A stretch of 64,000 nt of DNA from an uncultured Eubacteriales bacterium. Its GTDB lineage: Bacteria > Bacillota > Clostridia > Christensenellales > Aristaeellaceae. Below are positions 1-7,943 of this stretch, one piece after another. The notes under the pieces are model-generated. The model was not told where the DNA came from. It made no database searches and worked only from the letters and a program-made list of their open reading frames with translations. The translations under genes were made by a program, and so were the position numbers. Each line of letters begins with the position of its first letter. Positions within the stretch are counted from its first letter, which is position 1. The stretch is from NCBI GenBank assembly GCA_902795275.1, contig CADBKQ010000010.1, positions 1 through 64,000 on the forward strand, given 5' to 3'.

Positions 1-1
1 C

Positions 2-232
2 CGTCATACCCCCTTCTTCAACGGCTACCGTCCCCAGTTCTTCTTCCGCACCACCGACGTGACCGGCTCCATCAAGCTGCCTGACGGCGTTGAAATGGTC
101 ATGCCCGGCGACAACGTGGAAATGGAAGTGGAACTGATCACCCCCATCGCTATCGAAGCCGGTCTGCGCTTCGCTATCCGCGAAGGCGGCCACACCGTCG
201 GCGCCGGCGCCGTGGTGCGCATGGTGGAATAA
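2..232 (+). CDS. tuf: Elongation factor Tu, C-terminal fragment
   Basis: This is the last 76 residues of translation elongation factor Tu, the GTPase that delivers aminoacyl-tRNA to the ribosome; the gene begins before the window. The fragment is beta-barrel domain 3. It reads [20 protein letters not shown], then the [20 protein letters not shown] stretch and the terminal [17 protein letters not shown], all nearly invariant in bacterial EF-Tu. The G domain lies outside the window. A strong intrinsic terminator follows about 40 bases after the stop, so tuf ends its transcription unit here. Identification is secure. Confidence 0.97.
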   Translation, partial: RHTPFFNGYRPQFFFRTTDVTGSIKLPDGVEMVMPGDNVEMEVELITPIAIEAGLRFAIREGGHTVGAGAVVRMVE

Positions 233-271
233 TCCGAGAATAAAAACGGCTTCTAACGCTCAGAAGCTCAC

Positions 272-302
272 CCCGGCTGGGATTCATCCCAGTCGGGTTT
301 TT
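272..302 (+). terminator. Intrinsic terminator of tuf
   Basis: CCCGGCTGGGA pairs with TCCCAGTCGGG across a TTCA loop (one G-T pair), followed directly by a run of T at 297-302. This is a classical rho-independent terminator for tuf. Confidence 0.9.
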
Positions 303-372
303 GCGTCTTGCAATCCATGCTTTTCTGTGCGATAATGGGAAAAGCAAATGTTTGCAGGGGAGTGGATGGCAT

Positions 373-651
373 ATGGCGACGGGAATCTGGGTGCGCCTGA
401 TGCATAAGGCCCGGATTGAACGGGACGTGACCGTGAATTGTGGGCATGAGGACTGGCAGGAAGCGCTGCAAACGGCCTGCCGTCTGCTGGATGTGGGCCG
501 CCCCATGGTGCTGCCCCGGCATGAGCGGGACTGGGAACAGTTCTCCCAGGCGCGGTTTTTGAAGGAGCATTTCGTGGAGGATGTGCCCTTTGACCGGATG
601 GAGGTTGAATTCATCGACCCGGAGAAGAAGGGATTAGGGAATAGGGATTAG
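373..651 (+). CDS. Conserved small protein of unknown function
   Basis: This is a 92-residue soluble protein with no signal peptide or membrane segment. I recall similar short proteins in other Clostridia (pattern WVRLMHKARIERD, then LDVGRPMVLPRHERDWE and FVEDVPFDRMEVEFID), always without an assigned function; that is memory, not a search. The ATG at 373 is chosen because AGGGGAG lies 10 bases upstream; an upstream TTG at 301 falls in the tuf terminator tail and lacks such a site. The last codons (GLGNRD) and the stop are read from a tandem heptad repeat that starts at 630, so the native C-terminus was probably altered by the repeat. Confidence 0.7.
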   Translation: MATGIWVRLMHKARIERDVTVNCGHEDWQEALQTACRLLDVGRPMVLPRHERDWEQFSQARFLKEHFVEDVPFDRMEVEFIDPEKKGLGNRD

Positions 652-699
652 GGAATAGGGATTAGGGAATAGGGATTAGGGAATAGGGATTAGGCAATA
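630..699 (+). repeat. Tandem heptad array (GGGATTA/GGGAATA) x10
   Basis: Ten head-to-tail heptads alternate GGGATTA and GGGAATA, with one substitution in the last unit (GGCAATA). Every run of three G is followed by a four-base loop, which satisfies the usual G-quadruplex consensus several times over. The array supplies the final codons and stop of the preceding gene and ends about 60 bases before the next start. The same heptads occur at 3852-3976, 6308-6537 and 23058-23196. No C-rich partner arm is visible at this copy. Confidence 0.95.
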
Positions 700-759
700 G
701 GGGGCATCGACTGAACAAATCCCTTCATACTTATTTAAAAATCGGAGGAACATTCATCC

Positions 760-2721
760 TTGAAAAAAATATTTCCTTTTGTTCTGCTTTTTCTGGCATT
801 CGCCCTTCCGGCGTTTGCTGAAATCGAATTCAGCGAAGTTATGGCCTCCAACGGCGTGTATGTGAACGGCGAAGCCTACGACTGGGTGGAGCTGCGCAAC
901 ACCGGAAAAAAGACTGTCGATCTGGGCGGGTGCTACCTGTCGGACAGCAAAAAGAACCTGACCAAGTGGGCGTTCCCCAAGAATGCCACCGTGAAGGCGG
1001 GCGGGTATGTTCTGGTGTACTGCACCGGCGAGGACATGAACCCCGGCAAGAACGGCACCTACTACGCCAGCTTCAAAATCTCCGCTTCCGGCGACGACCT
1101 GTACCTGACGGACAAGGACGGGGAAACGGTGATCGCCTCCCTGGAGATTGCCGAGCAGTACGGCAACGTATCCTGGGGCAAACCGGAGGGCGGCGAAGAA
1201 TGCCTGTATTTTGCCGAAGCGACGCCGGGCAAGAAAAACCCGAAAACCGGGTATCCTTCCCGCGCTGACCTCCCGGAAATCCTAACCCCCGGCGGGTTTT
1301 ATCAGGACACCCTGACGGTGGCCGCAAAAGGCGATTCCTTGCGCTATACCCTGGACGGCTCCACGCCCACGGAGAAATCCAAGCCGTTCCCCGCGGAAGG
1401 GCTGAATATCTCCAAAACGGCGGTGCTTCGCGTGCGGGCCTTCGGCGATAACCAGGTGCCGTCCGAAACGGTGTCTGCTTCCTATTTTATTGGCTTGGAG
1501 CAGCCGGTGCCGGTGGTTTCCCTGATTACCGACGACAAGTATCTGTTCGACAAAAAGACGGGCCTGCTGGTGAAGGGCAGCAACGCCAATTATCCCAACT
1601 ACGAGCACGACTGGGAATACCCCATGAACGTGGAGTATTTCAACGCAGACGGCGCGTGCGAGATCAACCAGCTGGGTACCTTCACCACCGCGGGCCACTC
1701 CGCCCGGCAGAACGCCCAGAAGTCCATCGCCGTGTTCGCCCGGAAAGCTTACGGCCCCGACAGGTTTTATTTCAACCCCTTCCCGCACCGGGACTACGAC
1801 AGCTACAAGTCCCTGCTACTGCGCTGCGCCAACTCCGACGCTTTCTCCACCCGCCTGCGCGACCCGGTGATTTCGTCGCTGGCCGAACCGCTGAACATCA
1901 TCTACCAGGACGCGCTGGCCATCGAGGTGTATATCAACGGCCAATACTGGGGCCACTACAACCTGCGGGAAAAGATCAACAAGCATTTCGTGGCCCAGTG
2001 GGAAGGCGTGACGGACAAGGACGACATCGACCATATCGACCTGCTGGCCCGCACAGGGCGGGATGAGTTCGTCAACAACGGCAGCAACGAAGATTGGCTG
2101 GCCCTGTGCGACTTCTGCAAGAAGAAGGATTTGAACAATCCGGACAATTTGCAGTATGTGCTGGACAATCTGGACATCGACAGCCTGTTCACCCACGCGG
2201 CCTTTGAAATCATCATCGGCAACAACGACTTCACCAACGTGCGGGTGTACCGGGTGCCGGGCGGCAAATGGAAATACCTGCTGTTCGACGTGGAGGCGGG
2301 CTTCCTCAGCATGGAATCCGGGCCGATGAATTACTACCTGAAAAAAGTGAACGACAAGGTGCAGGGCTTCCGCCACGAGCCCCTGGCCGCGCTGCTGAAC
2401 GTGCCGGAGATGAAGGCGAAGTTCCTGACCCGGTTCGCGGAAGTGCTGGAGCTGTCCTTCCAGTGGCCCTATGTGGAGGAGCGTTTTAGGCCCTGGGAGG
2501 AAACCGTCGAAATGCTCCTGCCGCGGCACCTGGAGCGCTGGCCCCACTTCACCCTGAAAGCCTGGCGGCAGAACGTGGACGCGGTGAAATACTACGCCCG
2601 GATGCGCCCGGTCAAGATCGTGGGGATGCTGCAAAAGCACATGAAGCTGACGAGCGCCGAAGTGGAACAATACTTCGGCGAGATTCAGAAAATATTGCAG
2701 GAAACGAATATCATGAAATAA
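760..2721 (+). CDS. Secreted CotH-kinase family protein with lamin-tail and chitobiase-type domains
   Basis: This 653-residue exported protein has a signal peptide at residues 1-20 (cut near AFA/EIEF). A lamin-tail-like beta-sandwich follows (about 21-145, FSEVMASNGVYVNGEAYDWV), then a chitobiase/hexosaminidase C-terminal-like repeat (about 170-245, RYTLDGSTPT), then a CotH kinase domain (about 250-600). The kinase motifs are visible as YWGHYNLREKIN and LLFDVEAGF. CotH proteins are atypical kinases, first known from spore coats; extracellular members with lamin-tail modules occur in cellulosome-type and gut Clostridia. The start is TTG at 760, with GGAGGA ten bases upstream. Substrate and location on the cell surface are unknown. 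Confidence 0.85.
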   Translation: MKKIFPFVLLFLAFALPAFAEIEFSEVMASNGVYVNGEAYDWVELRNTGKKTVDLGGCYLSDSKKNLTKWAFPKNATVKAGGYVLVYCTGEDMNPGKNGTYYASFKISASGDDLYLTDKDGETVIASLEIAEQYGNVSWGKPEGGEECLYFAEATPGKKNPKTGYPSRADLPEILTPGGFYQDTLTVAAKGDSLRYTLDGSTPTEKSKPFPAEGLNISKTAVLRVRAFGDNQVPSETVSASYFIGLEQPVPVVSLITDDKYLFDKKTGLLVKGSNANYPNYEHDWEYPMNVEYFNADGACEINQLGTFTTAGHSARQNAQKSIAVFARKAYGPDRFYFNPFPHRDYDSYKSLLLRCANSDAFSTRLRDPVISSLAEPLNIIYQDALAIEVYINGQYWGHYNLREKINKHFVAQWEGVTDKDDIDHIDLLARTGRDEFVNNGSNEDWLALCDFCKKKDLNNPDNLQYVLDNLDIDSLFTHAAFEIIIGNNDFTNVRVYRVPGGKWKYLLFDVEAGFLSMESGPMNYYLKKVNDKVQGFRHEPLAALLNVPEMKAKFLTRFAEVLELSFQWPYVEERFRPWEETVEMLLPRHLERWPHFTLKAWRQNVDAVKYYARMRPVKIVGMLQKHMKLTSAEVEQYFGEIQKILQETNIMK

Positions 2722-2745
2722 AAAAGCCGTGAAACACAGCGGCTT
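2718..2745 (-). terminator. Terminator of tRNA-Trp (minus strand)
   Basis: On the minus strand AAGCCG and CGGCTT pair across a ten-base loop, followed by a T run (complement of 2720-2725). It lies just after the tRNA 3' end and may also stop converging transcription from the CotH gene. Confidence 0.7.
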
Positions 2746-2762
2746 CAAGGCTTTTCATTCAG

Positions 2763-2833
2763 CAGGGGAAGAAGGATTCGAACCCTCAACTAAGGTTTTG
2801 GAGACCCACATGTTACCATTACACCATTCCCCT
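2763..2833 (-). tRNA. trnW: tRNA-Trp (anticodon CCA)
   Basis: Read on the minus strand, the acceptor stem AGGGGAA pairs perfectly with TTCCCCT. The D arm is GTGT/ACAT around AATGGTA, and the T arm is GAGGG-TTCGAAT-CCTTC. The anticodon loop is CTCCAAA, giving U33 then CCA, which reads the UGG codon. The discriminator is G. The next bases are not CCA, so the CCA end must be added after transcription. A consensus promoter and a terminator flank it, so it is a monocistronic tRNA gene. Confidence 0.95.
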
Positions 2834-2850
2834 TTGCTGAAAACAAAGGT

Positions 2851-2879
2851 ATCTTATCACGGAATGATTGCTTTGTCAA
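2851..2879 (-). promoter_or_regulatory. Promoter of tRNA-Trp
   Basis: On the minus strand TTGACA (2874-2879) and TAAGAT (2851-2856) are separated by 17 bases, about 18 bases before the tRNA 5' end. Confidence 0.8.
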
Positions 2880-2939
2880 CACATTTGTAGCGCTCGTTGC
2901 ATCGCATGCGCCAAAGAGTCAAAAAGGAAGTTATGGGTC

Positions 2940-3839
2940 ATGCCAAGTCGCAAAAGCCAGGAAATGCTGGAATTGATTCGTTCCCACAAAAAGCTCGCCA
3001 GCAACGTGAGCAACGGCATGCTGATGAAGGTGGACGCGCCGGCGGAGCGCGTGGCAAAGATTCGCGTGAACGGCACGACGGCCCTGCCGGTGAAGGGGCT
3101 GGAGATGCCCGCCCTGCGGATCAAGCCCAAAAACATATTGGCCGAGGACGCCGTGCTGCTGCATCTCCACGGCGGCGCGTATGTGTCCGGCGGGCTGCTG
3201 CAATGCCGGGCGCTGATTTCGCCCATCTGCGCGGAGGCGGGCATCCGGGCGGTCACGTTCACCTACCGCCTCGCGCCGGAGCATCCCTATCCCGCGCAAT
3301 TGGACGACGCTTACCGCGTCTGGAGTTTCCTGCGGGACGCCGGTTATCCGGCGAACAAGATCGGCCTGGTGGGGGAAAGCGCCGGGGGAAACCTGGCCCT
3401 GGCTCTGTGCCTGCGTTTACGGGAACAAGGGGAAGAACTGCCCGGCGCGCTGGCGCTGCTGTCGCCCTGGGTGGATCTGGCCCAGACCGGGGAAAGCTAC
3501 GAACAGCTGAAAAACGTGGACGCGACGCTGAACGCGGAAGAACTGATGGAAAGCGCCGTCGCCTTCGCGGGCGGCAGGGAACGCCTGACAAGCCCGGTCA
3601 TATCGCCCGTTTACGCGGATTTTACCGGCTTTCCGCCCACGCTCATCCACTGCGGCACCCGCGAAATCCTCCTCAGTGACGCGGAAAAGCTGGCGGAAGC
3701 CATGCTGCGGGACGGCGTGGACGCCCATCTGGTGCGCTGGGAAGGCATGTGCCACGTGTTCCAGGCCTTCGGCTTTGAGGAAAGCAAGGCGGCGAACCAC
3801 CAGCTTGGGGTGTTTCTGTATGAAAAGCTCAAGGGGTAA
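2940..3839 (+). CDS. Alpha/beta hydrolase, hormone-sensitive-lipase-type esterase
   Basis: This 299-residue cytoplasmic enzyme should hydrolyse short-chain carboxyl esters. The oxyanion-hole motif is HLHGGAYVSG (residues about 75-84), and the nucleophile elbow is GESAGG with Ser147. A His lies in GMCHVFQAF near the C-terminus, and an acidic residue follows CGTREILLSD. These are the hallmarks of the HSL (family IV) esterases, although the usual HGGG is HGGA here. The ATG at 2940 is chosen because AAGGAAG lies nine bases upstream; the longer ORF from 2868 would overlap the tRNA promoter. No operon partner is visible, and the natural substrate cannot be told. Confidence 0.85.
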   Translation: MPSRKSQEMLELIRSHKKLASNVSNGMLMKVDAPAERVAKIRVNGTTALPVKGLEMPALRIKPKNILAEDAVLLHLHGGAYVSGGLLQCRALISPICAEAGIRAVTFTYRLAPEHPYPAQLDDAYRVWSFLRDAGYPANKIGLVGESAGGNLALALCLRLREQGEELPGALALLSPWVDLAQTGESYEQLKNVDATLNAEELMESAVAFAGGRERLTSPVISPVYADFTGFPPTLIHCGTREILLSDAEKLAEAMLRDGVDAHLVRWEGMCHVFQAFGFEESKAANHQLGVFLYEKLKG

Positions 3840-3851
3840 GGGGTTGGATGA

Positions 3852-3976
3852 GGGAATAGGGATTAGGGAATAGGGATTAGAGAATAGGGATTAGTTATTT
3901 TGTTTTGCTTTTCTTTTTGGTCCCAATCGTATCACACACTATCTTTACTAATCCCTAATCCCTATTCCCTAATCCC
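3852..3976. repeat. Heptad inverted-repeat element, copy with conserved core
   Basis: Six G-rich heptads (3852-3893: GGGAATA GGGATTA in alternation, one unit GAGAATA) face four C-rich heptads (3949-3976: TAATCCC, TATTCCC). The arms are complementary for about 28 bases. Between them lies a 55-base core containing TTTTGTTTTGC (3898-3908), CCAATCGT and CACACT. The same core words in the same order occur at 23097-23146. The element begins 12 bases after the esterase stop. The rest of the gap up to the tig promoter (3977-4090) shows nothing else I can name. Confidence 0.9.
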
Positions 3977-4090
3977 TCCTTCGTGATTATACAGCCCTTT
4001 ACGCCATCGCCCGAACAAATACATCAAGGGTCAAGCCCATAATTTACAAAAATTTCGTAATTCACCCGTCTTTGGATGGCAGAAAATCCC

Positions 4091-4119
4091 TTGCAATTGT
4101 TACGAATGTATGTTATGAT
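4091..4119 (+). promoter_or_regulatory. Promoter of tig
   Basis: TTGCAA (4091-4096) and TATGAT (4114-4119) have a 17-base spacer and lie about 70 bases before the tig start. Confidence 0.8.
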
Positions 4120-4189
4120 ATAGGATAGTGCTCTGTGCATGGCACGAAGCGCAACCACGCCGATCCGGCGAATATGGAGGGTGTTCCTG

Positions 4190-5581
4190 ATGGGTTACAC
4201 AGTTGAAAAAATTTCCGGCAACCAAGTGAAAATCAATTTTGAAATCGCTTCCGAAAAGTTTGACGAAGCGGTGCAGAAGGCTTATCTGAAAGTCCGCGGC
4301 CGCATTGCCGTGCCCGGCTTCCGCAAGGGCAAGGCCCCCCGCCGCCTGATCGAAAAGATGTACGGCGAAGGCGTGTTTTATGACGACGCTTTTGATATTC
4401 TGTTCCCCGCCGAATACGAAGCCGCGGTCAAGGAAAACGACCTGCAGGTGGTGGACCGCCCCGAAGTGGACGAAATGAAGCAGATCGGCGTGGGCAAGGA
4501 TTTGCAGTTCTCCATCAAGGTGTTCGTGAAGCCCGATGTGGAACTGGGCAATTACAAGGGCCTGAAAGCCACCAAGTATGTCCATAAAGTCACCGACGAA
4601 GAAATCGACAACCGCATCCAGCAGGATGTGGACAAGGCCACCACCATGGCCGACGTGACCGACCGCGCCGTGGAAAACGGCGACACCGTGAACCTCAACT
4701 ACGCCGGCACCGTGGACGGCGTGGCCTTTGAAGGCGGCACCGCCGAAAACCAGACCCTGGAAATCGGCTCCGGCCACTTCATCCCCGGCTTTGAAGAGCA
4801 GATGATCGGCATGCAGATCGGCGAGGAAAAGGACCTGAACGTCAAGTTCCCCGACGAGTACCACGCTGAAAACCTCAAGGGCAAGGACGCCGTGTTCCAT
4901 GTGAAGGTGAACGCCATCCAGACCAAGGTGGTTCCCGCGCTGGACGACGACTTCGCCGCCGACGTGAGCGAATTCGACACCTTCGCGGACTACAAAGCCA
5001 ATATCACCAAGGAACTGACCGACCGCGCCGAAAAGAACGCCGCCACCCAGCTGGAAAACGAACTGGTGCAGCAGGCGGTGGACGCCGCGGACTGCGACAT
5101 TCCCGACGCCATGATCGAGGACGAGATCGACCTGATGATCCGCGAGCTCAAGCTGCGCATGATGTACCAGGGCCTCAAGTATGAGGACTACCTCAAGTAC
5201 ACCGGTCAGACCGAGGACCAGGTCAAGGAAATGTACCGGCCCGAAGCCAAGAACCGGGTGAAGATGCAGCTGGTGCTGGACGCCATCATCAAGGCGGAAA
5301 ACGTGGAAGTGACCGAGGAAGAAGTGGAAAAGGCCACCGCCGAGGAAGCCGAGCGCAACGGCCGCGACGTGGAAGAATTCAAGAAGGGCCTGAACGACCG
5401 GCAGAAGGAATACCTCAAGGACAACGCCAAGATCCGAAAGGTGGTGGACATGATCGTGGAAACCGCCCAGGTGGAAGTGAAGGACGAAGCGGACCGCATC
5501 GACGCCGCCGAGACCCTCAAGGCCGTGGAAGACGCGGCGGCGGCTGTTGCCGAAGAAGAAGAAGCGGAAGACGAGAAATAA
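4190..5581 (+). CDS. tig: Trigger factor, ribosome-associated chaperone and peptidyl-prolyl isomerase
   Basis: This 463-residue protein binds the ribosome exit tunnel and folds nascent chains. The N-terminal domain carries the ribosome-docking loop GFRKGKAPRRLIEKMYG (about residues 44-60). A FKBP-type domain follows (NGDTVNLNYAGTVDGVAFEGG, then GSGHFIPGFEEQMIGM), then a long helical C-terminal domain rich in Glu and Lys with an acidic Ala-rich tail. Length is slightly above the usual 430. The ATG at 4190 has GGAGG nine bases upstream; an earlier ATG at 4139 lacks one. It is followed by clpP and clpX, the standard Firmicute order, linking folding with proteolysis. Confidence 0.97.
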   Translation: MGYTVEKISGNQVKINFEIASEKFDEAVQKAYLKVRGRIAVPGFRKGKAPRRLIEKMYGEGVFYDDAFDILFPAEYEAAVKENDLQVVDRPEVDEMKQIGVGKDLQFSIKVFVKPDVELGNYKGLKATKYVHKVTDEEIDNRIQQDVDKATTMADVTDRAVENGDTVNLNYAGTVDGVAFEGGTAENQTLEIGSGHFIPGFEEQMIGMQIGEEKDLNVKFPDEYHAENLKGKDAVFHVKVNAIQTKVVPALDDDFAADVSEFDTFADYKANITKELTDRAEKNAATQLENELVQQAVDAADCDIPDAMIEDEIDLMIRELKLRMMYQGLKYEDYLKYTGQTEDQVKEMYRPEAKNRVKMQLVLDAIIKAENVEVTEEEVEKATAEEAERNGRDVEEFKKGLNDRQKEYLKDNAKIRKVVDMIVETAQVEVKDEADRIDAAETLKAVEDAAAAVAEEEEAEDEK

Positions 5582-5635
5582 TTTCTCGCATTGCGAATAA
5601 TTCCTTTCACGATGTCATATCATCATGAGGGGAAC

Positions 5636-5691
5636 ACGAACGTGACGCAGACTGCCGGGGGAATATCCCAGCGGTCTGCCGCGTTCGTTTT
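5636..5691 (+). terminator. Long hairpin with T run between tig and clpP (terminator or attenuator)
   Basis: ACGAACG (5636-5642) pairs with CGTTCGT (5682-5688). Inside it GCAGAC pairs with GTCTGC and GGG with CCC, around an AATAT loop. TTTT follows at 5688-5691. It lies 28 bases before the clpP start, so it can end tig transcription or act as a leader attenuator for clpP. Confidence 0.65.
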
Positions 5692-5719
5692 AACCCATAT
5701 CCAGGAGGATACAGCTTTT

Positions 5720-6307
5720 ATGTCTTTGATCCCTTATGTTGTCGAGCAGACCGCCCATGGCGAGCGGTCTTACGATATTTATTCCCGGCTGCTGAAAGAC
5801 CGGGTGGTGTTCCTGGGCAGCGCCATTGACGACCAGGTGGCCAACGCCGTGGTGGCCCAGCTTTTGTTCCTGGAAACCGATAACCCCGACGCGGACATCA
5901 ACCTGTATATCAACAGCCCCGGCGGCTCCGTCACCGCGGGCATGGCGATCTTCGACACCATGAATTACATCAAATGCCCCGTGCGCACGGTGTGCGTCGG
6001 CATGGCGGCGTCCATGGGCGCGTTCCTGCTGATGGCGGGCGAAAAGGGCAAGCGCCTGGCCCTGCCCAACAGCGAAGTGATGATCCACCAGCCCTCCGGC
6101 GGCGCGTCCGGCCAGGCCACGGATGTGACCATCCACGCGGAATGGCTGCTGCGCACCAAGAACAAAATGAACGGGCTCATGGCCGAAATGACCGGCCAGC
6201 CCTTGGAAAAGATTCAGCGCGACGTGGAGCGGGACTATTTCATGTCCGCCCAGGAAGCGCTGGAGTACGGCATCATCGACGAAATCTATCAGCCGAGAAG
6301 GAAATGA
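5720..6307 (+). CDS. clpP: ATP-dependent Clp protease, proteolytic subunit
   Basis: This 195-residue serine protease forms the 14-mer chamber that degrades proteins fed by ClpX and other Clp ATPases. The catalytic triad is present: Ser98 in GMAASMGA, His123 in MIHQPSGG and Asp172 in [21 protein letters not shown] is the oxyanion-strand motif. The ATG at 5720 is chosen because AGGAGG lies 11 bases upstream and the product then has the usual ClpP length; the longer ORF from 5591 would translate through the leader hairpin. clpX follows after a repeat-filled gap. Confidence 0.97.
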   Translation: MSLIPYVVEQTAHGERSYDIYSRLLKDRVVFLGSAIDDQVANAVVAQLLFLETDNPDADINLYINSPGGSVTAGMAIFDTMNYIKCPVRTVCVGMAASMGAFLLMAGEKGKRLALPNSEVMIHQPSGGASGQATDVTIHAEWLLRTKNKMNGLMAEMTGQPLEKIQRDVERDYFMSAQEALEYGIIDEIYQPRRK

Positions 6308-6537
6308 GGGAGTAGGGAATAGGGATTAGGGAGTATGACGAGGCAACCGGCGCGTAGCGCGGTTGGCCGTCCCGCCGCTTCCGTATGGAAAAGCGGCGGG
6401 CGTCAGGGAATGAGGGAATAGTGCGTTGTTCCAATACCCGTTATCTTTATCCAAAATGCCTAATCCCTAATGCCTAATCCCTAATGCCTAATCCCTAATG
6501 CCTAATCCCTAATGCCTAATCCCTAATGCCTAATCCC
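6308..6537. repeat. Compound heptad element between clpP and clpX with two palindromes
   Basis: Four G-rich heptads (6308-6335: GGGAGTA, GGGAATA, GGGATTA, GGGAGTA) begin at the clpP stop. A GC-rich block with two hairpins follows: CAACCGGCGC facing GCGCGGTTG (about 6345-6367), and CCCGCCGCTT (6371-6380) facing AAGCGGCGGG (6391-6400). Two more G-rich units lie at 6406-6420. After a 33-base spacer there are about a dozen C-rich heptads (6454-6537) alternating TAATCCC and TAATGCC. No T run follows either hairpin. It fills the whole clpP-clpX gap and stops seven bases before the clpX ribosome-binding site. Confidence 0.9.
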
Positions 6538-6556
6538 TAAATCAAAGAGGTAACAC

Positions 6557-7867
6557 ATGGCAAAGGATGATATCAATTCCAGGAAGCTGCATTGCTCCTT
6601 CTGCGGAAAATCCCAGGATCAGGTGCGCCGCATCATTGCCGGGCCGGGGGCTTATATCTGCAATGAGTGCGTGGCGCTGTGCCAGGAAATCGTGGGCGAC
6701 GACATGGATTTGATGTCCGCCCCCTCCGAACTGGGCCAGATTCCCACGCCTTCCGAAATGAAGGCTGTGCTGGATGATTATGTGATCGGCCAGGAACGGG
6801 CCAAACGCACGCTCTGCGTGGCGGTATACAACCACTATAAGCGCATCTGCGCGCCGGTGAAAAAGGACGGCGTGGAGCTGCAGAAGTCCAATATCCTGAT
6901 GGTGGGCCCCACCGGCTGCGGCAAGACCTATCTGGCCCAGTCCCTGGCCCGGATCTTGAACGTGCCCTTCGCCATCGTGGACGCCACCACGCTGACGGAA
7001 GCGGGCTATGTGGGCGAGGATGTGGAAAACATTCTGCTGCGGCTCATTCAGGCCGCGGGCAACGACATCCGCGCTGCGCAGCGGGGCATCATCTATATCG
7101 ACGAAATCGACAAGATCGCCCGCAAAGGCGAGAATGTTTCCATCACCCGCGACGTGAGCGGCGAGGGCGTGCAGCAGGCGCTGCTGAAAATTCTGGAAGG
7201 CACCGTGGCCAACGTGCCGCCCCAGGGCGGACGCAAGCACCCCAACCAGGAATGCCTGCGCATCGACACCACCAACATCCTGTTCATCTGCGGCGGCGCG
7301 TTCGACGGGCTTTCCCGCCTGATCGAGCAGCGCATCGGCAAAAAGTCCATGGGCTTCGGGGCCGATCCCCAGGGAAAGGCCAAGCAGAACGTGGGCGAAA
7401 TTCTGCGGCAGATGCGGCCCGAAGACCTGCTGAAATTCGGCCTGATTCCCGAGTTCGTGGGCCGTCTGCCCGTCACGGTGACGCTGGACGCGCTGGACGA
7501 AGCGGCGCTGGTGAAAATCCTCACTGAACCGCGCAACGCGCTGGTGAAGCAGTATCAAAAGCTGGTGGATCTGGACGGGGCCGCTCTGGAATTCGAGCCG
7601 GACGCCCTGGAAGCCATCGCGAAAAAAGCCATCGAGCGCAAAAGCGGCGCCCGCGGCCTGCGCGCCATCATCGAAGACGCGCTGCTGGATACGCTGTTTG
7701 ACCTGCCCGGGCAGGAGAACGTGCGCAAGTGCATCGTCACCAAGGACGTGATCGAGAACGGCGCGAAGCCCACGCTCGAATATGGAGAACAGCCGCCCGT
7801 GAAGCAGGTGACCCACCGCATTCGCCGCGCCAAGCCCGTGCTGCCGGAGGAATCCACCGCCAGCTGA
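6557..7867 (+). CDS. clpX: ATP-dependent Clp protease ATP-binding subunit ClpX
   Basis: This 436-residue AAA+ unfoldase selects tagged substrates and threads them into ClpP. The N-terminal zinc-binding domain has Cys13, Cys16, Cys35 and Cys38 (CSFCGK, CNECV). The Walker A motif is GPTGCGKT, Walker B is IIYIDEIDK, and sensor and arginine-finger regions follow ([21 protein letters not shown]). Length matches the family. AGAGG lies about eight bases before the ATG. It is separated from clpP by a long heptad element that could affect co-transcription. Confidence 0.98.
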   Translation: MAKDDINSRKLHCSFCGKSQDQVRRIIAGPGAYICNECVALCQEIVGDDMDLMSAPSELGQIPTPSEMKAVLDDYVIGQERAKRTLCVAVYNHYKRICAPVKKDGVELQKSNILMVGPTGCGKTYLAQSLARILNVPFAIVDATTLTEAGYVGEDVENILLRLIQAAGNDIRAAQRGIIYIDEIDKIARKGENVSITRDVSGEGVQQALLKILEGTVANVPPQGGRKHPNQECLRIDTTNILFICGGAFDGLSRLIEQRIGKKSMGFGADPQGKAKQNVGEILRQMRPEDLLKFGLIPEFVGRLPVTVTLDALDEAALVKILTEPRNALVKQYQKLVDLDGAALEFEPDALEAIAKKAIERKSGARGLRAIIEDALLDTLFDLPGQENVRKCIVTKDVIENGAKPTLEYGEQPPVKQVTHRIRRAKPVLPEESTAS

Positions 7868-7886
7868 TGTTCCATTGATCATTCTA

Positions 7887-7919
7887 CCCGAAGAAGCCGT
7901 TCGGCCCCTTCGGGTTTTT
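7887..7919 (+). terminator. Terminator after clpX
   Basis: CCCGAAG (7887-7893) pairs with CTTCGGG (7908-7914), followed by TTTTT. It lies 20 bases after the clpX stop and ends the clp unit. Confidence 0.8.
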
Positions 7920-7943
7920 GCGTTCAGAGAGGTACCGGAGAAG

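Noticed and set aside
301..372. Upstream TTG start for the small protein at 373
   Set aside because: The region is the tuf terminator tail and has no Shine-Dalgarno; the ATG at 373 has one at the right distance.
6371..6400. Hairpin after clpP as an intrinsic terminator
   Set aside because: No T run follows, and it lies inside the compound repeat; called part of the repeat instead.
6454..6537. CRISPR-like tandem array
   Set aside because: Units are seven bases with no spacers; this is a simple heptad array, and no cas genes are nearby.
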